A stretch of DNA of 64,000 bases from Siphonodentalium dalli (lineage: Eukaryota > Mollusca > Scaphopoda > Gadilida > Siphonodentaliidae), in contig CP136061.1 in NCBI GenBank assembly GCA_032622095.1, positions 24,802,991 through 24,866,990 on the forward strand, given 5' to 3'. Shown piece by piece: positions 23,366 through 34,599 of this stretch. Below the pieces are notes generated by a model. That model saw nothing but the letters and a program-made list of their open reading frames with translations. It did not search any database and was not told the origin of the DNA. Each line of letters begins with the position of its first letter. Position 1 is the stretch's first letter. The position numbers were made by a program, and so were the translations under genes.

Positions 23366-24811
23366 CTAGAATCGAGAGATTGAAAATTATCCAACGCCCG
23401 GATATATCTAGTGGTAACAATCTCACAAAGCTCTCTCATCGACTCACAAAATACACGTTTGTGTCTTTACTAAAACGAGAATTATTGTGGACGATCGTGT
23501 AGAAACAGTAGTGAACTGTTGAAAGGGACAAATATATATTCTATCATTCAACCATATTCCGAATGTCTGGAATAACTAAAGACATGCCAGACACTGTATA
23601 AGGAAGACAAATACCCAGTCAGTAAATTTGGCATGGTACTGTAGGTTATTCTGAATTAAATACAAACGTGCGAATAACATTTCGTGTCTCACACATAACG
23701 ACATTCAAGGAATGTCCATGCGAAAGCGATGGCCTTCAATTTACGTTTTGTTCTAGCCTACATGTATATTAGTCTTGGCAAATATGGACATAGGTGTCGC
23801 CTCGATAGGGAATTCATGAGACCTAGCATGAACACTTAAATTTCGGGAACCGTATGTTGGATTTGCCAGATAGGCGGACTTTTTTCTCACCTCGTGGTTA
23901 AAGTGAGGCATCTGATGACAAAATCTGTCATTTCTTAAATAAAGCTGACATATTTGACAGAGTATATTCACACCTTTCGAGATGAGCTATTCGTCCAATT
24001 TTGATACCAGAGAATAGGGCGATAATCAGATTAATGTAATACATGTAACTATTGAATCAAGGAATGACAGCCATGACGTCAAGTGGCGTCAAATAATTTT
24101 TAGAGTGAGACGAATATGACGATTCAATCAAAGCGTTGTATTTCGTTTCTTTTAAAGCCAAAAGTAAGACAGTTATGCCACATTATTTTATACCATAGGA
24201 AACTTCTGACAAGCAGCTACGTTCTAATATATCATTTATCGCTGTTGGCCGCATTATTTTCTATCAAAGGGAGACAAATCATTCCCCTAAAGCTAAGAGG
24301 CGTCATGATGTGGTATAAGGCACACAGAACGCACGATTATGTGCCAAATTGCGTAATTAACACAGTGGCCGATGATGGACTGCTAATGTATTGTTTAATA
24401 TATAGCTTTCGATTAACTTAGTCGAACATTAAAGTAACAGTATTACATAATGTACCTCCTGACTCGAATTTTTAATAAATTGTAGATTTCGATCCCCAAA
24501 AAGTTAATCTAATACGCAATTTGTCTTCTTCTCGGGAAGCAAAAAAAGAAAAGAATGTAGTAGGGGTGGAGATAATTAGCGTATACGGTAACTTCGTTCC
24601 GTCTTGGTTTAAAAAGTGGCCTAATAACTCCAAGATGGCTGCCAATATGGTGGCCGGTATATAGGTGGGAATTGTGAAATTTGTAAGAACGCACGATTAT
24701 TTACCAAATGGCTTAACTAACACAACGGCCTTTGATAAACTGCTACACTATTATGTAATGTATATATCCCGATCCATCGACTAGAACATTTAAGTGAAAA
24801 TAAGTATTTTT
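23366..24811. other. Intron between A exon (25.1 kb) and B exon (23.25 kb), distal part
   Basis: No gene. The sequence is shared with the other B-exon upstream flanks (34.07-34.6, 37.99-38.6, 41.99-42.69 kb), for example TGTCGCCTCGA and GTTTTGTTCTAGCCTACATG. Around 24,240 it carries CGCTGTTGG(C/T)CGCATTATTTTC, the sequence that forms the right border of the alpha/beta gene insertions elsewhere. Short minus-strand frames reading TGHHIGSHLGVIRP recur in each unit but are broken in some, so I do not call them coding. Confidence 0.6.
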
Positions 24812-24864
24812 AATGGAAGGGGAATAACTCTATCTTTAAAATATTGAGTTATTCCCCTCCATTG
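24812..24864 (-). repeat. Intronic hairpin 1 after an A exon
   Basis: Arms AATGGAAGGGGAATAACTC and GAGTTATTCCCCTCCATT flank a 15-base AT-rich loop. The hairpin lies 229 nt downstream of the donor of the exon at 25,093-25,206. If transcribed it would form a stem of about 18 bp. Confidence 0.85.
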
Positions 24865-25092
24865 GAAAAAAAAATCAATTTGCACAACGAAACCAGATGT
24901 AATTTAAGCACAAGAACACTTCGGTAACTCAACAAAAACAACATATTCACAGTTTATTACACCGGATAAGTTAATAATACAATGTTTCGGACCTTCCTCT
25001 TTCAAATGGTATATCATATGGCATATATTTTATATATGTGATCTGGGGGTCGAAAATTAAGTGGGCCTTTAATTATAACAAAAACCACTAAC

Positions 25093-25206
25093 CTGTCCCG
25101 CATGTCGTGCCAGAGTAGCCGCCACTACACGTGCAATTATAGCCATTAACGAGGTCGGTGCATAACCCGGAATTCTGACACGGAGAAGAACTGCATTCAT
25201 CAATGT
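25093..25206 (-). CDS. EGF exon 2, type A
   Basis: Encodes [16 protein letters not shown], then [17 protein letters not shown] and TTCG. Acceptor GATTCCAG|AC. It is the exon of tandem block 1. Immediately upstream in the gene lies the beta small gene, whose 3' end is about 65 bases from this acceptor. Confidence 0.85.
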
Positions 25207-25259
25207 CTGGAATCGAGAGATTGAAAATTACAGAACGTCCGTAAAGCCCTATATATGCA
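25207..25259. other. Short intronic border between A exon and beta insertion
   Basis: Holds the acceptor tract and CCTATATATGCAG. The insertion starts at AAGGATAATACT, a phrase that also occurs uninterrupted at 33,790, 41,547 and 50,087, which fixes one border of the inserted cassette. Confidence 0.6.
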
Positions 25260-25271
25260 GAAGGATAATAC

Positions 25272-25277
25272 TTTATT
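25272..25277 (-). promoter_or_regulatory. Poly(A) signal of beta copy 1
   Basis: AATAAA on the minus strand within TAATAAAGTATTATCCTT, downstream of the basic C-terminus. The same signal ends alpha at 26,411-26,416 and recurs at 28,195-28,200, 29,141-29,146, 30,924-30,929 and 32,025-32,030. Confidence 0.6.
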
Positions 25278-25454
25278 AGGGATTTGAGGAGGGGACTCCG
25301 GGAGGATTTGAAAGGGCATTATGCCCTTTCTTACAACCCACTGTTGACTGATGATAGGGGTTACAAAATGGTATGAACATTTAACATAACATGAAGGGGT
25401 AAAACAAAAAGAATGATCTAGACATGAATTAAATTTTTTTTTTCTTCGATTTCT

Positions 25455-25481
25455 TTTATCGTTTGCTGCTGTTGTTGCTGC

Positions 25482-25525
<44 letters not shown>

Positions 25526-25570
25526 TTGTTGCTGTTGTTGTTGTTGATGTTGCTGCTGACGCTGCCGCCG
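25455..25570. repeat. (GTT)n/(GCT)n trinucleotide tract
   Basis: An interrupted run of TTG/GTT/GCT triplets inside the beta gene. On the minus strand it reads as Thr, Gln or Asn depending on frame; the frame continuous with beta gives Thr. Length differs between copies (28.39-28.48 kb; shortened at 31.13-31.18 kb). Confidence 0.9.
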
Positions 25571-26414
25571 ACATGAGTGCTTCAGCTTCTTTTTCGGATG
25601 CTTCGCGTATCTTTATTGCCCATTATGCGATTGCTGCGATACCAACGGCGGTGATGGTATTACTGGTGCTGTTGGTGCTGTTGGTGCTGTTGGTGGAGAT
25701 GGAGGACACCGGGATGTGTTGGTACTCCGGTGTCCTTGGTGGAAACGTATCCATCTCGACACCGAAGTCAGCGGCATGAATATCGGGGGTGGTGTCCGCG
25801 TCCCTGTATCCGCTGACCTCGGCGACGATAATAGCAGGAACCTCCGGCAGATCAACGGCGTCCCTGCTACTGGTGGTGATATCGTCGTGGGAGGCCAAGT
25901 GGGGGGGAGCTGGGCGTCTCTCAGCTAACCCCTGTCTCCACCTGGCCTTCCTGTAGGCGTCCCTGCGTCGGCGCGACGGTGTCTTCTTTTTCTTTCCTTT
26001 CTTTTTGGCCTGGTCCCAGATATCTAAGTCCCCGTACCGGATGGTAGGTCGCTGGTGGAATCCAGCTTCCGATGTACCGCCAGCAGAGGGTTCTGCTGGA
26101 ACAGTCCGGTACACCAAGGATAGACACACATTGCCTCCTTTAGCCTTGGTAAGAGTCCAGCTAAAGATATCCACAATGCGCAGTATATCCATGGCAGCGA
26201 CAACGACATAAGGGATTAGCAACATAATCCCCTGCCAAGTACAAAAACGTTCACACCGGAATCGCTCGGGCGGCTAGGATCTTTTCAGATCCGCCACAAA
26301 TCTCACAAGCGATCCCGCTCAGCCGGCCGGAACAGCGACAAGTCACAGAGCTAAGAGCATGTATAACCTGCCCGCTCATCGGCTAGCCGAGGAAATGAGA
26401 AGGATAATACTTTA

Positions 26415-27165
26415 TTATTGGGGGTTTTGGGGGATGAGCCCAGGGAGGATTTGGAAGGGGCGTAGCCCCACCCCTACAACCCACTTATGAAGTGATGTAA
26501 TGATCATGTAATGGTTAAACATTAACATGAGGATGAAGGATGAAAAATGGTCTAGGCATTTTTTTAACGATTCTTTTTCTTTGCCTTTTTCTTTCGTTAG
26601 ATGTTGTATCCGAAGTTGTTGGTAATGCCATTGCTCTCGCTACTGCCGCATCTGATGCTGCACACGCTTCTTCAGTCTCTTTTCTTGACTGTTCTCTGAT
26701 GTCATTAGCCCATTGGCGGATTTCTTCCCATTTGCGGATTTCTTCAATGGAGGCGGCAGAGCTGGTGTTCTCCGTGTTGTTGTTGTCACTGGTGGAGATG
26801 GGGGACACCGGGATAAGATAGAACTCCGGTGTCCTTGGTGGCAAGCTGTCCAACTCCACGTCGAAGCTGGCGGCAGGAACTGCAGGGGTGGTATCCTGCT
26901 CCCTTACTCCACAAGCCTCGACGACGACAGCAGGGACCTCCGGCAGATCCACGGAGTCCCTGCTAGCTGGAACTATGTCGTCTGTCTCCATGCAGGCCGG
27001 GTCGTCTGGGCGTCTTTCAGACAACTCCGACCTGCCGGCTGCGACACTGGACGGCTGGACGACGCGGGGAGGGGTGACCGGCAGATCAACGGTCACCCAC
27101 ATCCTCTTCTTCCACTTCGCCCATCTGGCAGCGTCCCTTCTTCTTCATGGGTCGCTGTTGGTCGC
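26415..27165 (-). CDS. Alpha small gene, copy 1 (paralogue of beta, no hydrophobic N-terminus)
   Basis: The called frame (26,515-27,102, 195 aa) starts MWVTVDLPVTPP, but the frame stays open upstream through RRRDAARWAKWKKR, aligned with the RRRRDAYRKARW region of beta. So alpha is probably a 5'-truncated beta relative and its true start is unclear. It continues ERRPDDPACMETDDIVPASR, VDLPEVPAVVVEACG, LDSLPPRTPEF, an amphipathic IEEIRKWEEIRQWANDIREQ, alanine-rich ASDAAVARAMALP and a basic tail NERKRQRKRIVKK. Poly(A) signal at 26,411-26,416. Whether it is expressed is unknown. It is preserved as an open frame in blocks 1 and 2 and frameshifted in block 3. Confidence 0.5.
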
Positions 27166-27726
27166 ATTATTTTCTATCAAAGGCAGAAAAGTCCCCCCCC
27201 AAAGCTAAGAGGCGTCATGATGTCGTATAAGGCACACAGAACTCACGATTATATGCCGAATTGCGTAATTAACAAAATGACCGTTGATGGAATGCTAAGG
27301 TATTGTTTAATATATAGGTTTCGATTCACATAGTCAAACATTAAAGTAACAATATTACATAATGTACATCCTGACTCGAATTTTTAATAAATTATAGATT
27401 TTTCCCCAAAAAGATAATCTAATACGCAATTTGTCTTCTTTTCGGAGGCAAACAAAAAAAGAGAAAAGAATGTAGTAAGGGTGGAGATAATTAGCGTATA
27501 CGGTAACTTCGTTCCGTCTTGGTTTAAAAACTGGCCTAATAACTCAAAGATGGCTGCCAATATGGTGGCCGGTATATAGGTGGGAATTGTGCAATTTGTA
27601 AGAATGCACGATTATTTACCAAATGGCTTAACTAACACAACGGCCTTTGATAAACTGCTACACTATTATGTAATATACATATATCGATACATCGACTAGA
27701 ACATTTAAGTGAAAATAAGTATTTTT

Positions 27727-27779
27727 AATGGAAGGGGAATAACTCTATCTTTAAAATATTGAGTTATTCCCCTCCATTG
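27727..27779 (-). repeat. Intronic hairpin 2
   Basis: Identical arms to hairpin 1; 227 nt downstream of the donor of the exon at 28,006. Confidence 0.85.
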
Positions 27780-28005
27780 AAAAAAAATCAATTTGCACAA
27801 CGAAACCAGATGGAATTTAAGCACAAGAACACTTCGGTAACTCAACAAAAACAACATATTCACAGTTTATTACACCGGATAAGTTAATAATACAATGTTT
27901 CGGACCTTCCTCTTTCAAATGGTATATCATATGGCATATATTTTATATATGTGATCTGGGGGTCGAAAATTAAGTGGGCCTTTAATTATAACAAAAACCA
28001 CTAAC

Positions 28006-28119
28006 CTGTCCCGCATGTCGTGCCAGAGTAGCCGCCACTACACGTGCAATTATAGCCATTAACGAGGTCGGTGCATAACCCGGAATTCTGACACGGAGAA
28101 GAACTGCATTCATCAATGT
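28006..28119 (-). CDS. EGF exon 3, type A
   Basis: Same amino acids as exon 2 ([20 protein letters not shown]). No base difference from exon 2 was seen. Exon of block 2. Confidence 0.85.
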
Positions 28120-28379
28120 CTGGAATCGAGAGATTGAAAATTACAGAACGTCCGTAAAGCCCTATATATGCAGAAGGATAATACTTTATTAGGGATTTGG
28201 GGAGGGGACTCCGGGAGGATTTGAAAGGGCAGTATGCCCTTTCTTACAACCCACTGTTGACTGATGATAGGGGTTACGAAATGGTATGAACATTTAACAT
28301 AACATGAAGGGGTAAAAAAAAAAAGAATGATCTAGACATGAATTAAATTATTTTTTCTTCGATTTCTTTTTTCTTTTAT

Positions 28380-28955
28380 CGTTTGCTGCTGTTGTTGCTG
28401 TTGTTGTTGTTGTTGTTGTTATTGATGTTGTTGTTGTTGTTGTTGTTGTTGCTGTTGTTGTTGTTGTTGATGTTGCTGCTGACGCTGCCGCCGACATGAG
28501 TGCTTCAGCTTCTTTTTCCGATGCTTCGCGTATCTTTCTTGCCCATTATGCGATTGCTGCGATACCAGCGGCGGTGATGGTATTACTGGTGCTGTTGGTG
28601 CTGTTGGTGCTGGTGGGAGGCCAAGTGGGGGGGGGGGGGCTGGGCGTCTCTCAGCTAACCCCTGTATCCACCTGGCCTTCCTGTCGGCGTCCCTGCGTCG
28701 GCGCGACGGTGTCTTCTTTTTCTTTCCTTTCTTCTTGGCCTGGTCCCAGATATCTAAGTCCCCGTACCGGATGGTAGGTCGCTGGTGGAATCCAGCTTCC
28801 GATGTACAGCCAGCAGAGGGTTCTGCTGGAACAGTCCGGTACACCAAGGATAGACACACATTGCCTCCTTTAGCCTTGGCAAGAGTCCAGCTAAAGATAT
28901 CCACAATGCGCAGTATATCCATGGCAGCGACAACGACATAAGGGATTAGCAACAT
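28380..28955 (-). pseudogene. Beta small gene, copy 2 (internal deletion)
   Basis: The start MLLIPYVVVAAMDILRIVD and the KKKKTPSRRRRDADRKARW stretch are kept. About 240 bp are missing after ERRPAPPPPLGLPP, within a homopolymer of G (28,624-28,640). The deletion removes the VDLPEVPA and PPRTPEY segments and shifts the frame, so the triplet tract is read as glutamine (CRRQRQQQHQ...). Clearly a decayed copy. Confidence 0.6.
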
Positions 28956-29149
28956 AATCCCCTGCCAAGTACAAAAACGTTCACACCGGAATCGCTCGGG
29001 CGGCTAGGATCTTTTCAGATCGGCCACAAAACTCACAAGCGATCCCGCTCAGCCGGCCGGAACAGCGACAAGTCACAGAGCTAAGAGCATGTATAACCTG
29101 CCCGCTCATCGGCTAGCCGAGGAAATGAGAAGGATAATACTTTATTATT

Positions 29150-29895
29150 GGGGGTTTTGGGGGATGAGCCCAGGGAGGATTTGGAAGGGGCGTAGCCCCA
29201 CCCCTACAACCCACTTATGAAGTGATGTAATGATCATGTAATGGTTAAACATTAACATGAGGATGAAGGATGAAAAATGGTCTAGGCATTTTTTTAACGA
29301 TTCTTTTTCTTTGCCTTTTTCTTCTTTCTTTCGTTAGATGTTGTATCCGAAGTTGTTGGTAATGCCATTGCTCTCGCTACTGCCGCATCTGATGCTGCAC
29401 ACGCTTCTTCAGTCTCTTTTCTTGACTGTTCTCTGATGTCAATAGCCCATTGGCGGATTTCTTCCCATTTGCGGATTTCTTCAATGGAGGCGGCAGAGCT
29501 GGTGTTCTCCGTGTGGTTGTTGTCACTGGTGGAGATGGGGGACACCGGGATAAGATGGAACTCCGGTGTCCTTGGTTGCAAGCTGTCCAACTCCACGTCG
29601 AAGCTGGCGGCAGGAACAGCAGGGGTGGTATCCTGCTCCCTTACTCCACAAGCCTCGACGACGACAGCAGGGACCTCCGGCAGATCCACGGAGTCCCTGC
29701 TAGCTGGAACTATGTCGTCTGTCTCCATGCAGGCCGGGTCGTCTGGGCGTCTTTCAGACAACTCCGACCTGCCGGCTGCGACACTGGACGGCTGGACGAC
29801 GCGGGGAGGGGTGACCGGCAGATCAACGGTCACCCCCATCCTCTTCTTCCACTTCGCCCATCTGGCAGCGTCCCTTCTTCTTCATGGATCGCTGT
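29150..29895 (-). CDS. Alpha small gene, copy 2
   Basis: Open frame of 181 codons at 29,294-29,839 with the same segments as copy 1. Differences include MGVTVDLP, LDSLQPRTPEF (Q for the first P), FHLIPVS, SDNNHTENT and NERKKKKAKKKNR at the C-terminus, where a short insertion of TTCTTTC-type bases lengthens the basic tail. Poly(A) signal at 29,141-29,146. Confidence 0.5.
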
Positions 29896-30463
29896 TGGTC
29901 GCATTATTTTCTATCAAAGGCAGAAAAGTCCCCCCCCCAAAGCTAAGAGGCGTCATGATGTCGTATAAGGCACACAGAACTCATGATTATATGCCGAATT
30001 GCGTAATTAACAAAATGACCGTTGATGGAATGCTAAGGTATTGTTTAATATATAGGTTTCGATTCACATAGTCAAACATTAAAGTAACAATATTACATAA
30101 TGTACATCCTGACTCGAATTTTTAATAAATTATAGATTTTTCCCCAAAAAGATAATCTAATACGCAATTTGTCTTCTTCTCGGAAGGCAAAAAAAAAAGA
30201 GAAAAGAATGTAGTAAGGGTGGAGATAATTAGCGTATACGGTAACTTCGTTCCGTCTTGGTTTAAAAACTGGCCTAATAACTCAAAGATGGCTGCCAATA
30301 TGGTGGCCGGTATATAGGTGGGAATTGTGCAATTTGTAAGAATGCACGATTATTTACCAAATGGCTTAACTAACACAACGGCCTTTGATAAACTGCTACA
30401 CTATTATGTAATATACATATATCGATACATCGACTAGAACATTTAAGTGAAAATAAGTATTTT

Positions 30464-30517
30464 TAATGGAAGGGGAATAACACTATCTTTAAAATATTGA
30501 GTTATTCCCCTCCATTG
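30464..30517 (-). repeat. Intronic hairpin 3
   Basis: Left arm reads GGGGAATAACACTAT, one mismatch from the others; 228 nt after the donor of exon 30,745. Confidence 0.8.
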
Positions 30518-30744
30518 AAAAAAAAATCAATTTGCACAACGAAACCAGATGGAATTTAAGCACAAGAACACTTCGGTAACTCAACAAAAACAACATATTC
30601 ACAGTTTATTACACCGGATAAGTTAATAATACAATGTTTCGGACCTTCCTCTTTCAAATGGTATATCATATGGCATATATTTTATATATGTGATCTGGGG
30701 GTCGAAAATTATGTGGGCCTTTAATTATAACAAAAACCACTAAC

Positions 30745-30858
30745 CTGTCCCGCATGTCGTGCCAGAGTAGCCGCCACTACACGTGCAATTATAGCCATCA
30801 ACGAGGTCGGTGCATAACCCGGAATTCTGACACGGAGAAGAACTGCATTCATCGATGT
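30745..30858 (-). CDS. EGF exon 4, type A
   Basis: DIDEC start from an ATCGAT codon pair. The segment reads LVDGYNCTC instead of LVNGYNCTC (GCCATCAACGAG on the plus strand), the only residue change I see against exons 2 and 3. Exon of block 3. Confidence 0.85.
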
Positions 30859-31089
30859 CTGGAATCGAGAGATTGAAAATTACAGAACGTCCGTAAAGCC
30901 CTATATATGCAGAAGGATAATACTTTATTAGGGATTTGGGGAGGGGACTCCGGGAGGATTTGAAAGGGCAGTATGCCCTTTCTTACAACCCACTGTTGAC
31001 TGATGATAGGGGTTACGAAATGGTATGAACATTTAACATAACATGAAGGGGTAAAAAAAAAAAGAATGATCTAGACATGAATTAAATTA

Positions 31090-31843
31090 TTTTTTCTTCG
31101 ATTTCTTTTTTCTTTTATCGTTTGCTGCTGTTGTTGCTGTTGTTGTTGTTGTTGCTGTTGTTGTTGTTGATGTTGCTGCTGACGCTGCCGCCGACATGAG
31201 TGCTTCAGCTTCTTTTTCCGATGCTTCGCGTATCTTTATTGCCCATTATGCGATTGCTGCGATACCAGCGGCGGTGATGGTATTACTGGTGCTGTTGGTG
31301 CTGGTGGTGGAGATGGAGGACACCGGGATGTGTTGGTACTCCGGTGTCCTTGGTGGAAACGTATCCATCTCGACACCGAAGTCAGCGGCATGAATATCGG
31401 GGGTGGTGTCCGCGTCCCTGTATCCGCTGACCTCGGCGACGATAATAGCAGGAACCTCCGGCAGATCAACGGCGTCCCTGCTACTGGTGGTGATATCGTC
31501 GTGGGAGGCCAAGTGGGGGGGGGGGGGCTGGGCGTCTCTCAACTAAACCCTGTCTCCACCTGGCCTTCCTGACGGCGTCCCTGCGTCGGCGCGACGGTGT
31601 CTTCTTTTTCTTTCATTTCTTCTTGGCCTGGTCCCAGATGTCCAAGTCCCCGTACCGGATGGTAGGTCGCTGGTGGAATCCAGCTTCCGAGGTTCCGCCA
31701 GCAGAGGGTTCTGCTGGAACAGTCCGGTACACCAAGGATAGACGCACATTGCCTCCTTTAGCCTGGGTAAGAGTCCAGCTAAAGATATCCACAATGCGCA
31801 GTATATCCATGGCAGCGACAACGACATAAGGGATTAGCAACAT
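31090..31843 (-). pseudogene. Beta small gene, copy 3 (frameshifted)
   Basis: N-terminal part 31,613-31,843 ends at QAKKK* because of a T-to-A-type change. A second frame, 31,246-31,542, carries RDAVDLPEVPAIIV, FPPRTPEYQH and IAAIA before the same TAA as in copies 1 and 2. A run of about 12 G near 31,515 separates the pieces, and the triplet tract is the shortest of the three. Confidence 0.6.
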
Positions 31844-32029
31844 AATCCCCTGCCAAGTACAAAAACGTTCACACCGGAATCGCTCGGGCGGCTAGGATCT
31901 TTTCAGATCGACCACAAAACTCACAAGCGATCCCGCTCAGCCGGCCGGAACAGCGACAAGTCACAGAGCTAAGAGTATAACCTGCCCGCTCATCGGCTAG
32001 CCGAGGAAATGAAAAGGATAATACTTTAT

Positions 32030-32760
32030 TATTGGGGGTTTTGGGAGATGAGCCCAGGGAGGATTTGGAAGGGGCGTAGCCCCACCCCTACAACCCACTT
32101 ATGAAGTGATGTAATGATCGTGTAATGGTTAAACATTAACATGAGGATGAAGGATGAAAAATGGTCTAGGCATTGTTTTAACGATTCTTGTTCTTTGCCT
32201 TTTTCTTCTTTCTTCCGTTAGATGTTGTATCCGAAGTTGTTGGTAATGCCATTGCTCTCGTTACTGCCGCATCTGATGCTGCACACGCTTCTTCAGTCTC
32301 TTTTCTTGACTGTTCTCTGATGTCATTAGCCCATTGGCGGATTTCTTCCCATTTGCGGATTTCTTCAATGGAGGCGGCAGAGCTGGTGTTCCCCGTGTTG
32401 TTGTTGTCACTGGTGGAGATGGGGGACACCGGGATAAGATGGAACTCCGGTGTCCTTGGTGGCGCAAGCTGTCCAACTCCACGTCGAAGCTGGCGGCAGG
32501 AACAGCAGGGGTGGTATCCTGCTCCCTTACTCCACAAGTCTCGACGACGACAGCAGGGACCTCCGGCAGATCCACGGAGTCCCTGCTAGCTCGAACTATG
32601 TCGTCTGTCTCCATGCAGGCCTGGGCGTCTCTCAGACAACTCCGACCTGCCGGCTGCGACACTGAACGGCTGGACGACGCGGAGAGGGGTGACCGGCAGA
32701 TCAACGGTCACCCCCATCCTCTTCTTCCACTTCGCCCATCTGGCAGCGTCCCTTCTTCTT
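32030..32760 (-). pseudogene. Alpha small gene, copy 3 (frameshifted)
   Basis: The VDLPEVPAVVVETCGVRE and IEEIRKWEEIRQWAND segments are in different frames (32,261-32,704 and 32,178-32,537). An inserted GC near 32,463 and a deletion near 32,621 account for this. Poly(A) signal at 32,025-32,030. Confidence 0.6.
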
Positions 32761-32780
32761 CATGGATCGCTGTTTGTCGC

Positions 32781-33341
32781 ATTATTTTCTATCAAAGGCA
32801 GAAAAGTCCCCCCTAAAGCTAAGAGGCGTCATGATGTCGTATAATGCACACAGAACTCACGATTATATGCCGAATTGCGTAATTAACAAAATGACCGTTG
32901 ATGGAATGATAAGGTATTGTTTAATATATAGGTTTCGATTAACATAGTCGAACATTAAAGTAACAATATTACATAATGTACATCCTGACTCGAATTTTTA
33001 ATAAATTATAGATTTTTCCCCAAAAAGATAATCTAATACGCAATTTGTCTTCTTCTCGGAAGGCAAAAAAAAGAAAGAGAAAAGAATGTAATAAGGGTGG
33101 AGATAATTAGCGTATACGGTAACTTCGTTCCGTCTTGGTTTAAAAACTGGCCTAATAACTCCAAGATGGCTACCAATATGGTGGCCGGTATATAGGTGGG
33201 AATTGTGTAATTTGTAAGAACGCACGATTACTTACCAAATGGCGTAGCTAACGCAACGGCCTTTGACAAACTGCTACACTATTATTTAATATATATATCC
33301 CGATACATCGACTAGAACATTTAAGTAAAAACAAGTATTTT
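32781..33341. other. Intronic sequence before hairpin 4
   Basis: Shared with the equivalent parts of the other A units (ATTATATGCCGAATTGCGTA, GATGGCTACCAATATGGTGG). The recurring minus-strand frame reading HIGSHLGVIRPVFKPRRNEV is present here but disrupted in the unit at 40.9 kb. Nothing else seen. Confidence 0.5.
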
Positions 33342-33395
33342 CAATGGAAGGGGAATAACCCTATCTTTAAAATATTGAGTTATTCCCCTCCATTG
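33342..33395 (-). repeat. Intronic hairpin 4
   Basis: Arms extend to TTTTCAATGGA and TCCATTGAAAA; one mismatch (AATAACC). 227 nt after the donor of exon 33,622. Confidence 0.85.
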
Positions 33396-33621
33396 AAAAT
33401 AATACACTTTGCACAACAAAACCAGATGGAATTTAAGCACAAGAACACTTCGGTGACTCAACAAAAACAACATGCTCACTGTTTATTACACCGGATAAGA
33501 TAATAATACAATGTTTCGGACCTTCTTCTTTCAAATGGTATATCATATGGCATATATTTTATATATGTGATCTGGGGTTAGAAAATTAAGTGGACCTTTA
33601 ATTATAACAAACACCACTAAC

Positions 33622-33735
33622 CTGTCCCGCATGTCGTGCCAGAGTAGCCGCCACTACACGTGCAATAATAGCCATTAACTAGGTCGGTGCATAACCCGGA
33701 ATTCTGACACGGAGAAGAACTGCATTCATCGATGT
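33622..33735 (-). CDS. EGF exon 5, type A
   Basis: Reads [15 protein letters not shown] (N to Y after the tyrosine). Only 223 bases of intron separate it from the B exon at 33,959, giving the basic A-B pair of the array. Confidence 0.85.
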
Positions 33736-33835
33736 CTGGAATCGAGAGATTGAAAATTACAAAACGTCTGTTGCGCCCTATATATGTAGAAGGATAATAC
33801 TAATAATTGATAGTTCTTATATAGCTGCTAGCCGG

Positions 33836-33945
33836 CTGGTGCTAGTTTAGATTAATCCCAGATTAGTGCGAGTCTACATATAGATAAATCCCATATTAGT
33901 GCTAGTCTATATGTAGATTAATCCAGATTAGTCTAATATAGCAAT
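33836..33945 (+). repeat. Short 33-bp minisatellite, about 3 units
   Basis: Same unit as the array at 22-23 kb (AGTGCGAGTCTACATATAG and later AGTCTATATGTAG). Lies in the 223-base intron between exons 5 and 6. Confidence 0.9.
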
Positions 33946-33958
33946 AACTGCCACTAAC

Positions 33959-34072
33959 CTGTACCGCATGTCGTGACGGAGTATCCGTCACCACACGTGC
34001 AATTATAACCGTTAATGAGGTCAGTGCATAACCCGGAATTCTGGCATGGAGAAGAACTGCATTCATTGATGT
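33959..34072 (-). CDS. EGF exon 6, type B
   Basis: Reads [20 protein letters not shown] then TTCG, with V in place of G after YS and G in place of S before DG. Acceptor ATTCTAG|AC. All cysteines are kept. Confidence 0.8.
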
Positions 34073-34599
34073 CTAGAATCGAGAGATTGACAATTATCCA
34101 ACGCCCGGATATATATAGTGGTAACAATCTCACAAAGCTCTCTCATCGACTCACAAAATACATGTTTGTGTCTTTACTAAAACGAGAATTATTGTGGACG
34201 GTCGTGTAGAAACAGTAGTGAACTGTTGAAAGGGACAATTATATATTATATCATTCTACCATATTCCGAATGTCTGGAATAAGAAAGACATGCCGGGTAC
34301 TGGATAACGAAGACAAATACCCAGTCAATAATACCGGTCATCAAATTACATCAATATTGCTGTTATGTTATACATTCTAGTAAATTTGGCATGATACTTT
34401 AGGTTATTTTGAATTAAATACGAACACGCGAGTAACATTTCGTATCTCACTCACAACGATATTCAAGGAATATCCATACGAAAGCGATGACCTTCAATTT
34501 ACGTTTTGTTCTAGCCTACATGTATATTAGTCTTGGCAAATATGGACATAGGAGTCGCCTCGAGAGGGAATGGACCTCTTGATTAGCATGAACACTTAA
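34073..34599. other. Intron segment upstream of exon 6
   Basis: Homologous to 23,366-23,850 (AACAGTAGTGAACTGTTGAA, CCATATTCCGAATGTCTGG). Ends at the TTAA target of the next transposon. No gene. Confidence 0.5.

Larger units (their letters stand above)
25200..26225 (-). pseudogene. Beta small gene, copy 1 (premature stop)
   Basis: An open frame of 200 codons (25,623-26,225) starts with a hydrophobic segment (MLLIPYVVVAAMDILRIVD), then TIRYGDLDIWDQAKKKG with a lysine/arginine-rich, NLS-like stretch (KKKKTPSRRRRDA), then VDLPEVPAIIV and FPPRTPEY. It stops with TAA just before WAIKIREASEKEAEALM. The same frame then continues through a threonine tract (the GTT/TTG repeat at 25,455-25,550) to a basic end NDKRNRRKKKF. 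Copy 4 at 42.7 kb reads ITEWARKIREASEKE without that stop, so the stop here looks secondary. The layout is mirrored in the alpha gene. Function is unknown; the basic S-x-R-R-R-R-D-A region resembles gag-like proteins of invertebrate repeats, but this is only an impression. Confidence 0.55.
24240..27150 (-). repeat. Block 1 of a 2.8-kb tandem duplication (A exon plus alpha/beta pair)
   Basis: Runs from the GCATTATTTTCTATCAAAGG border to its next occurrence. It contains hairpin, A exon, beta and alpha. Landmarks shift by about 2913 to block 2. This copy has more single-base differences from blocks 2 and 3 than they have from each other, mainly at its left end. Confidence 0.8.
27151..29900 (-). 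repeat. Block 2 of the 2.8-kb tandem duplication
   Basis: Same order as block 1: border, hairpin, A exon, beta, alpha. It is shorter because beta has lost about 240 bp. Very close to block 3, sharing CAACGAAACCAGATGGAA and the homopolymer GTAAAAAAAAAAAGAATG. Confidence 0.8.
29901..32780 (-). repeat. Block 3 of the 2.8-kb tandem duplication
   Basis: Border, hairpin (with one arm mismatch), A exon, beta and alpha again. Alpha here carries indels. The next border at about 32,775 leads into the intron before the A exon at 33,622, which has no alpha/beta insertion and is followed by a B exon. Confidence 0.8.
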
